NCBI GenBank assembly: GCA_001579985.1
Contig: LRSR01012755.1
Span: forward strand, 1 to 53,791
DNA: 53,791 nucleotides
From: Hypsibius dujardini
Lineage: Eukaryota; Tardigrada; Eutardigrada; Parachela; Hypsibiidae
Direction of reading: 5' to 3'
Shown: positions 46,380 through 53,791 of the stretch, piece after piece
Numbering within the stretch: the first letter of the stretch is position 1
How the letters are laid out: each line of letters opens with the position of its first letter
Notes under the pieces: generated by a model
Told to the model about the DNA's origin: nothing
The model's input: the letters and a program-made list of their open reading frames with translations, nothing else
The model's database searches: none
Program-made: the position numbers and the translations under genes

Positions 46380-46657
46380 TACTATAAATGAGTACCCACG
46401 CGTACCGACACAATACAAGAGTATATCCCGTGGACAAGTAAACGTAATAACTGGCGCTAAGATTATTTAACTGGATCTACATCGCACAATGTTAATCACC
46501 AAAACATATAATATTATAATGAATCTCAAACTGAAAAAGCGACCAGAAGACTGAACAAGTAAACTGAAAAAGTAAGTAGCGGACTGAAAGAGCGACTAGC
46601 AAAACTGAAAGATCAACTTAGTCTTAAATATTTGATCGCAGAGCAGCCTGTACAATA

Positions 46658-46740
46658 CTGTATTTTCGCGTTAGACAGGGACAGTCGTAGTGGAGTGGAA
46701 CGTGTGCACGGATGTGTGCACCGTACACACAGCACAAGGA
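46658..46740. mobile_element. Half MITE with CTGTATTTTCGCGTTAGACA end
   Basis: Left end and first half of the same family as 11025-11164 and 49267-49412. The second inverted end is missing, so it is truncated. Confidence 0.7.
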
Positions 46741-46908
46741 AAACATGACTCGTCAGAATTGCGGTGAATATCGATGATCAATGCGCCAGTGTGCAGCAAC
46801 TTCAAAACAGCGACAGAGCCGTGCTTGGGACATGACAAAAATTGTCGTTTTTATAGAGAAAAATAAGTACGAGTAATTGATGACGATCATGAGTGAGATG
46901 ATTACGCG

Positions 46909-48427
46909 TTAGCGGGTAAACATGCGCAAGATAGTTGTTCGGAGCGGTGCCATTGCCATCGTGAAAAAAATGGGATCCAGCACCGAGTTGGTGTTGTAAA
47001 GCAGTGTGCCAATAATGAAATGCAAGTAGTTGTCGTAATCGTTAATGATCGCCATTGTAAAGTAGACCATGATAGGGGTCCAGCAAAATACCACGCCTAA
47101 CACCAGGTAAGTCAAAACGGCAAAGCTCTGGGATGATTTCCTAATCTGCTTCCGCTGTCGCACATTCCCTTGTCCACCGTCTCCACCGTCTCCACCGTCT
47201 CCACCGTCGGGCTTATTGCTATCGTTGTGGTCGCTCTCTTCGTCGTGCAAGCCACCGCCTCGCTTGATGGAGCTGTTCTCCCCACCGCGATGGGCAACTG
47301 TAACACCAAAGGTCACACAAATGTAGGCTGGTGCATGCAACACAATCTCTTATTTATTACTTACGATAACGCGCATTTATTATTATATATCACACAACTG
47401 AAAATGTCGTGTGGAAAAGCGTCATGGCATTAGACAACTGAGTTTTAATCAGCCGTGTATATTGCACAATTCATAACTGCCGTGCAAGAAGGCGTTCTTG
47501 AATTTAGACGAAGCCCCAACTTCATTCTGCTAGATTGAGATTGAGGATTGCTCGGCTGCTTACCAGTGTCACTAAATCCTCCTTTGCTAACAGCCCCAAC
47601 CGTGTTTGTCACCGTCCCCGTTTTCCCATCCCCGGCCTTTCTAGGATCGACCTTCCGGCGCTGCCTGACCTTCCACCATATGATGGGGTAGGATATTCCG
47701 ACGATGAAGACGGACGAGTTGTAGACGACAATTTGCGTCGGCAATGCCCAGTCACGCTGCGCGGTCGTATTGACCATGCACCCTCCATCGTCCAGCCGAT
47801 ACAGCAGGTCATCCATCACCAGACCGGGCAGCAGAAAGATATGGACGTACACCCACGAACCGATGCACAGCCAGATCGCCATGGCCTTGGTGTGGTAGTG
47901 TCGGTAGGAGATGGGGAAAAACAGCGCCCATATACGGTTCAGGCTGATCACCGAGTGGGTATTTCGAACGGCCGCGCTAAACATCCACTTTGATGGGTAA
48001 AAAAAACACGTCAAGAAGTTAGGAAACATTGAGGCAAGAGAACGATGTAAGGAAATAGAAATTTAAAAATGGGAATGTGTACCTTGGCGTACATGTAGAA
48101 GTTGCAACCGACACGGCCTAAAGCCCATACCGGGTGGAGCTCGCTGTGGACCGTAAACGGAAGGTCGAAACAGGCCTGCAGTAAATCGGCAATGACCAAG
48201 CTGATGATGTAAATGTTAAACGGCGTGCGAAGGTTGGCGTTTTTAATAAACGCCGCCAGGACCACGGAGTTCAGCAGCAGGGTGGCGATGCAGAGTATGA
48301 TGAATATGAATGGGAGGACTGACAGCAACCTCAAGAAGTGGATAGAATAGCCCGCCGGTTCTTCGACACGTTCGGCTGAGCCATTGAGGCTGCGGTTGTT
48401 GAAGACGAGAATCGTCATGTTTGTCAT
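46909..48427 (-). CDS. Class A (rhodopsin-like) GPCR, paralogue B, 385 aa
   Basis: Seven-transmembrane receptor, ligand unknown. Exons on the minus strand: 48083-48427, 47564-47987 and 46909-47297, total 1158 nt in frame. Introns are in phase 0 (before helix 3) and phase 1 (in the third intracellular loop). The N-terminus has N-glycosylation sites (NMT, NRS, NGS). Helix 2 is SLVIADLLQACFDLPF with the usual sodium-site aspartate, the helix 3 end is LNRIWALFFP, helix 6 CWTP, and helix 7 NSVLDPIFF. The third intracellular loop contains a GGD repeat encoded by a GGAGAC-type 9-base tandem repeat at about 47173-47208. The first two exons are exactly the lengths of those in paralogue C. A 28-bp minisatellite lies about 40-185 bases upstream of the start codon. 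Confidence 0.9.
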
Positions 48428-48465
48428 GGTTGATTTCTCCGTTTGTAACTGACCACCGTACTACT

Positions 48466-48615
48466 GTACTAGTTAGAAGGTATCACCGTACTACTACTAG
48501 TAAGAAGGTATCACCTTACTACTACTAGTAAGAAGGTATCACCTTACTACTACTAGTAAGAAGGTATCACCGTACTACTACTAGTAAGAAGGTATCACCT
48601 TACTACTAGTAGTGA
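48466..48615. repeat. 28-bp minisatellite upstream of GPCR B
   Basis: About five copies of AAGAAGGTATCACC followed by GTACTACTACTAGT or TTACTACTACTAGT. It sits just 5' of the GPCR B start codon, so it is in its promoter or 5' UTR. Confidence 0.9.
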
Positions 48616-49264
48616 ACCAGTAGAAGGGCAAACTTGTTTTATGGCTGGTAAAGCAAAGACTCGGCGGAGGGGAAAGTTCTCGGGATATTCGCCTTGTAAA
48701 GTTCTCCTTATATTTGCAGTTGAATTGCCAATCAGAAATAATAATAGACTCAGAGTAGCTCCTCGTCTCATGCAACCGAGTGAACTTGAATGCATGGAAG
48801 AGAGTACTAAAACTGTAAGTCCGGAATCTTCCGGTCTTCTAGAGAGACCTTGAATGAACCTTCCCACTGATGACTGAGGTATTATAAGGCACTCGATGAA
48901 AACACGTGAATAAAACAGTACCAAACATGGAGATCGTGATCGGAACGATTGCAGGGGCCTGTGGGCTGTGATTCGGTATTAATACTGTACACTGTAAAAG
49001 ATGCTCCATAATTACGTCACGGCAGAGGTGCTATCATATAAAACACAGAGGTTTGTGAATTATTAGGCTTGTGACTGAGCGCTAAATTTGCCAATACATC
49101 CCGACCTCGTGCATCACTGGCTTCCTACAGACATGCCTGCGGATGTTGGATGATCCTGGATGATCCTGGATGATCCTAAATGATCCTAAATGAAAAGGAA
49201 CTTTGATAAATTGACAGATATCACGTAACGCGCCGTTCTTTCTTGAACGCTACTGGACTTTAAT
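48616..49264. other. Intergenic, no gene seen
   Basis: Short frames only. It contains a small decamer repeat (TGGATGATCC, about five units) near 49146-49190. Confidence 0.45.
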
Positions 49265-49266
49265 TA

Positions 49267-49412
49267 CTGTATTTTCGCGTTAGACGGGGACAGCGTACGA
49301 ACTGTGGAACGTTTAATCGGCCACGCGGCGCTGGTGCTGTGTGTACGGTGCACGCAAGCCGTGCACACGTTCCACTCCACTACGACTGTCCCTGTCTAAC
49401 GCGAAAATACAG
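49267..49412. mobile_element. Palindromic MITE with CTGTATTTTCGCGTTAGAC ends, TA-flanked
   Basis: Inverted ends CTGTATTTTCGCGTTAGAC, with TA at 49265-49266 and 49413-49414. It is about 85-90% like the element at 11025-11164 by eye. It folds almost completely. No coding capacity. Confidence 0.83.
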
Positions 49413-50593
49413 TAATTAAACTTCAACAGCATTGAGCACGCCTACAATGGGTCCACAAACTGCGCCGTGAAGCACGTCGAATTGTGTGTGGGCAGTAGTT
49501 ATCTTTATTAGGTAATTGCAAGAAGACGTGCTGAATCAAAAAAAGAAACCAAGGAAGCAAAGTTCCCCTCGATCTCATCTCTTTTGTGCTTTAAGTGTGG
49601 GAAATCCCAGACGCGTCGATTAATAATCACTACCAAATTTAAATGGTAAATGCATGTCTTCTGCATGCGAAATCACGCATATGCATGACGTCTTCAGTGG
49701 ACACTGAGGGACCGTATACCCTTGACTGCGCTTCCGTTCATTATCAATGGAATTTTAACGAGCGAATGACGGTGGTTACACGAAATGATCCTGATTCAAG
49801 GTCAACTTCAACAGAAGCAGCTGAGAGAATCTCGGAAAACTTAGCAGCTCATGCGGAAACCCTCGCACGATTGCAGACATACCACATCCGCGACACTTTT
49901 TGCGCATGGTACCACTTCCACCAGGACCTATGACATTGAAAGTTCACGAGATTTGGGACATATACATCGGCTAGTGTTCAATTATACACACATGAAGCCG
50001 ACGGTAATTTTATTGTTTTTCCAATGCAAGCAATGTGGCCTTGAGCGCTGCAATAAACAGACGCTTCAAAATGTCAGATCGTGAAAGACCTGCTGGAAAT
50101 AAAACACGTTAAGCTTATCTTCGAGTGTCACGGACAGATTGAGTATTCTCGTGAATTCTACAGTAAGAGCCTAATTAGTTCTATCGTTTTGAGCATTTTC
50201 TCTCAATACTTCTAAGTGAGTGGCTTTTAGCGGTAGAGTATCGGAAGGGTGTGTGGAAGTTCAGGGTGCTCGTTTTACGATCGAGGATCACGTTTCATTC
50301 GTACTTCCTGTCAGATGGTCAAGTCCTCTAGAAGCAGGCTTTTCGTTTAATCACCATGTGCGAGAACCTCTTCCAGGACGTCACGAAAGTTTGTATCATA
50401 AAACTTTCGTATTGGGCGTGTCGGTGGACAAAGAGATCTTGATATGAAAGGGAAGAAGCATAAAAATTTGAGATCTCTCACAGTACGAAAGTTTGACAAC
50501 AATCCATCTGTTAGAATTTGTACTTTATTTCATCATACCGAAGCGGTTCCAGGTACAAGCATCTACGAAGATAGAGTGTAATGTAAATTCGTA
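49413..50593. other. Intergenic, no gene seen
   Basis: Frames up to about 96 codons occur (for example 49643-49933, plus) but show no family motif, and I see no splice structure around them. Confidence 0.4.
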
Positions 50594-50925
50594 CGAGGTA
50601 AAGGCCGTTAACCAGGCCGGTTTTTTCAACGTTGATTTCCTGGCGCTGCATTGCTGCCATGCCACAGTAGATGGCTTGAAAACATTCAGAAAAATACTCT
50701 GACCCATTTTAGTTCGTTCCTAAGCCTCACGGGCCGAATTTGAGTCCAAAAAAAGGAAGGGAAGAATCTCAATGGAGAAGTGTGCAAGTAGTCCAGTAGA
50801 GGCGCCACTTCGGTTCCATCTCCCTGGGTTGACTTGGCAAAAACGACTTATGCGCCACCTGTTGGCCTGCCGGCCTGGTTAAGTTACGATTCCTAAAAGC
50901 GGCCTGGTTGACGGCCTTTACCTCG
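50594..50925. mobile_element. Inverted-repeat element with CGAGGTAAAGGCCGT ends, TA-flanked
   Basis: Ends CGAGGTAAAGGCCGTTAACC and GGTTGACGGCCTTTACCTCG, flanked by TA (50592-50593 and 50926-50927). About 332 bases. The right arm contains a second, partial GGCCTGGTTAAGTTACGATT copy of the end. No coding capacity. Confidence 0.65.
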
Positions 50926-51886
50926 TACTGTAACACGTAAATTGGAATTATCGACAATAATTGGAGTCAACGGGAGGCGGAGCAAACGAGCTGACCGGAG
51001 GCCGCCGGCGAGTTGGAAATGTCTTTCCCTCGCTCTCTTGCTCTCATCTCTTTGTGCATGGGTGCATGGTTTGAGCTCCTTGTGTGCGGTGTATTGTGTC
51101 TAGACGAGAAATCATTCTTCGTGTGAATCGTCTTTTCGCAGACAAAATTTTCCCCGCCCGCCCGCTCTTTTGTTTTCTCTTGTATTTTAATATTTTATCT
51201 AGCGCACCTCTTTTCTCCATTTGTGCCCATTTGTACCCAATAAATGTACCCGCAAACGTGTCCATCGAGTTGGTCTACGCGTCGAAAGTCTCGTGTGCAC
51301 TTCCTGTGGAGCCGGGAGTTAAATATGATTAGCATCGATGTAACATGTCTTAATCTTAAAAGGAAGAATCAGCCGACGCTTATTAAGCAGTGCCAGCTCC
51401 ACCCACATTAAATCCAGCGGTGGGTTCATCCACCGAATTAATGTCACCCGCTCTTCCGGAAATAATATTATGAATATATACGTCAAACGCTTTGTGCTTT
51501 TGTCTAATATATTTATTCGGTCCAACATACAAATGCCACCCTTCCCCGTTCTAACCCCCCCCCCCTCGGGGACTGTAGTGCGCGTGGCTCTCCTTCTCCA
51601 TCCGTTGGCGATTGGTAGACGACAATCGTCCCAGATACCCACGGTACGTGCGTGTACAGATTCGGTAATGGGTTGATAACTGCATGCAGCTGACCTTGAA
51701 TAATCGCACCTGAACTTGAAATATAATCGCAGCTGACCTTGAATAATCGCACCTGAACTTGAATAATTGCGCTTTCGGCATAATTACTTTACGGTATTTA
51801 CTGTGTGCTTTTTTCTAAGCAAAAGGTTTCTTGATTGGCCAGAAGTGCAGAAATGACCGCTCGAGATTGGTCAAGCACCGTACATG
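50926..51886. other. Downstream region of GPCR C, no gene seen
   Basis: Contains a short tandem repeat of TGACCTTGAATAATCGCACC-like units near 51690-51770 and a C-run near 51557. Otherwise unremarkable. Confidence 0.45.
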
Positions 51887-53196
51887 CTATCCTGGTGAAA
51901 GGAAATGAAAAATAGTCGCCCGAAGCGGTGCCATCGCCATGGTGAAAAAAATAGGGTCGAGAACCGAGTTGAAATTATACAAAAGCGTGCCGATAATAAA
52001 GTGCACATAATTGTTGTAATCGGTGATGATGGCCATTGTGTAGTACACCATGATTGGAGTCCAGCAGAACACCACGCCAATTACCAAATAAGTTAAGACA
52101 GCAAAACTTTGGGAAGGTTTCTTTAGTTTTAGTCTCTCGGTCAGTCCTCCAGGGTCCTGGCCGTTAGTGGCTTGAACTCCTTCAGTGTCATCGCTGTTGT
52201 CGCTATCCCCATGGAGCTGATTAGGTTTCTTTGTGGATAAGGAGTTGGAGTTGCGATCTGACTTTCGACCTTCCACAGAAGCTAAAGCTGAACAAGTAAA
52301 AAGCTCCATGAAATTTTTCCCTTTTCCGATTCTCACAAAAAGATTCAGGATTTCTTACCGGTGACGTTGCTGATGGGTCCGCCCACACGAGTCTTCATCT
52401 CTATTGTATTGGTCTTGGTGTGGATGGTGTTCCTTCTTGCGTCGATCTTCCTACGCTCCCTGACCTTCAACCAAATGATCGGGTAGGACACACCGACGAT
52501 GAAGACGGACGAATTATACAAAACGATCTGCGTCGGGAGAGCCCACGCTCGCTGGGACGTGGTGTTGACCTGGCAGCTCCCGTCGTCCACCCGGTAGAAC
52601 TGGGCGTCCATCACCAGACCGGGCAGTAGAAAGATGTGCACGTACAGCCAGGAGCCGAGGCACAGCCAGATGGCCACGGACCGGGTGTGGTAGTGTCGGT
52701 AAGAAATGGGGAAAAACAACGCCCATATGCGGTTTAGACTAATGACCGAGTGGGTGTTCCGAACGGCTGCTGAGAAGGTCCACTGTGATGGGCAAAAAGT
52801 CGGAGACAGATTAGAAATGGTAAAAGTAATAAAAAAAGTTGCAATCTTTACCTTTGCGTACAGGTAGAAGTTACAACCGATCCGGCCGAGTTCCCACGAC
52901 GGATGGAGCTCGCTGTAAACGGTGAATGGTAGGTCGAAGCATGCTTGCAGCAAGTTTGCAATGACCAAACTGATAATGTAGACATTGAAGGGCGTCCGGA
53001 GATTTGAATTCTTAGTGAAGGCTGCCAGAACGACGCAATTGAAGAGTAAGGTGGCAATGCAGATCAGTATGAAGATGTATGGAAGAGCTGCTAGTAGACG
53101 TGTAAAATCAGCTGAATATTCAGTGTATTCGGTGTGATTAGCCATTGTCTGATTGTTGGGAGAGTTAACAAAATAACGAAAAGTATTGTTAATCAT
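51887..53196 (-). CDS. Class A (rhodopsin-like) GPCR, paralogue C, 389 aa
   Basis: Seven-transmembrane receptor, ligand unknown, closest to paralogue B. Exons on the minus strand: 52852-53196, 52359-52782 and 51887-52287, total 1170 nt in frame. Introns are in phase 0 and phase 1, at the same codons as B. The N-terminus has several N-glycosylation sites (NNT, NQT, NHT). Helix 2 reads SLVIANLLQACFDLPF: the normally invariant aspartate of the sodium site (aspartate in A and B) is asparagine. The helix 3 end is LNRIWALFFP, helix 6 CWTP, and helix 7 NSVLDPIFF. The first intron is only 69 bases, a multiple of three with no stop, so its retention would insert 23 residues before helix 3 without shifting the frame. 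Confidence 0.9.
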
Positions 53197-53791
53197 ATTT
53201 GCTGATTTTTACAGAACAGCGGTGGGAATTAGCTCCGCCACTAACGACTGCTGTGCTGAGTGTGCTCGCTGATCCCGGCCAAAAAGGGGGCGCTCTGGGA
53301 TCTGAATGTCAATATCGCTGCCGGCTAGATCTGTGGATAGTCTCCGCACAAACCTTTACACCCAAATGAGCGGTGCAAATGGATGCTCCCGTGCTTACAA
53401 TGGAATTAAAGTGACTATCCACTAAACAAAAGGAAATGCCGCTCAACGGCAAAGGCTTTCCGGTTTCCGGTTTACAGCTTCACCTCTGGATCTGCTCTCC
53501 AAGCTTCGACCATGCAAGCCATGCTTTTCACCTGAGACTTTACCGCCGTCGTGCTGACATTACATAATGTACGCGGCCATTTCAGGCTGCTCGACATAAT
53601 GATGATACGAGAGCGGCATGCAAACGCGAAAACATAAATCCCAGACCCTTGTTATTGCCAAATGTATTGTATCGGTTCATCGGGAATAAATCGTATTTAA
53701 AGGCGGCCATCCAAACGGCCTGCCGAAGGTACCTTTCTTTGGAAATAGTTCGATGGGAGTTAATTAAAATCTCTAACCTCCCCCCTCCCCC
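53197..53791. other. Upstream of GPCR C, no gene seen
   Basis: Probably includes the promoter and 5' UTR of GPCR C. No further gene is recognisable before the window ends. Confidence 0.4.

Noticed and set aside
49643-49933. 96-codon plus-strand frame
   Set aside because: No recognisable domain and no supporting exon structure; length is within chance expectation.

Overview
This is nuclear DNA from an animal. Every confident gene is split by short GT-AG introns, and the products are metazoan: COUP-TF-type nuclear receptors, Dicer, an omega-like glutathione S-transferase, a GT23 fucosyltransferase and rhodopsin-class GPCRs. The compact introns (about 40-600 bases, with a few longer), intermediate GC content and abundant short palindromic elements suggest a small-genome invertebrate. 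A tardigrade or another ecdysozoan is my guess, at low confidence; nothing seen here fixes the phylum. All intron boundaries below come from reading splice sites by eye with reading frame carried across every junction.

Left part (about 330-21520): a large inverted duplication holding two complete NR2F/COUP-TF (seven-up) genes placed head to head. One runs leftward (1203-3882, minus) and one rightward (16233-20295, plus). They share intron positions and phases. Mirrored non-coding blocks lie downstream, in the last intron, around the 5' ends and deep in the 12.3-kb gap between the start codons. Identity is patchy: some coding and non-coding tracts are almost identical down to silent sites, then change abruptly to strongly diverged sequence. 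This suggests gene conversion between the arms, strong non-coding constraint, or both.

Middle part (about 22.3-35.3 kb): a GC-rich 17-bp minisatellite, then a broken 5' copy of Dicer (23320-25200), then a complete 23-exon Dicer gene (25940-34762, 1657 aa). The intact gene has all helicase motifs and all eight catalytic acidic positions of the two RNase III domains. A 28-bp minisatellite starts inside its last exon and supplies the last codons and the stop.

Next (35.5-38.7 kb): an omega-like GST gene on the minus strand. One of its introns, of GC-AG type, contains a complete type II membrane fucosyltransferase-like gene on the plus strand.

Right part (39-53.8 kb): three tandem paralogous class A GPCR genes on the minus strand (385, 385 and 389 aa), separated by gene-poor DNA rich in fold-back elements. 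Several non-autonomous transposon types can be recognised by terminal inverted repeats flanked by TTAA or TA. No RNA gene, CRISPR array or intact transposase was found.
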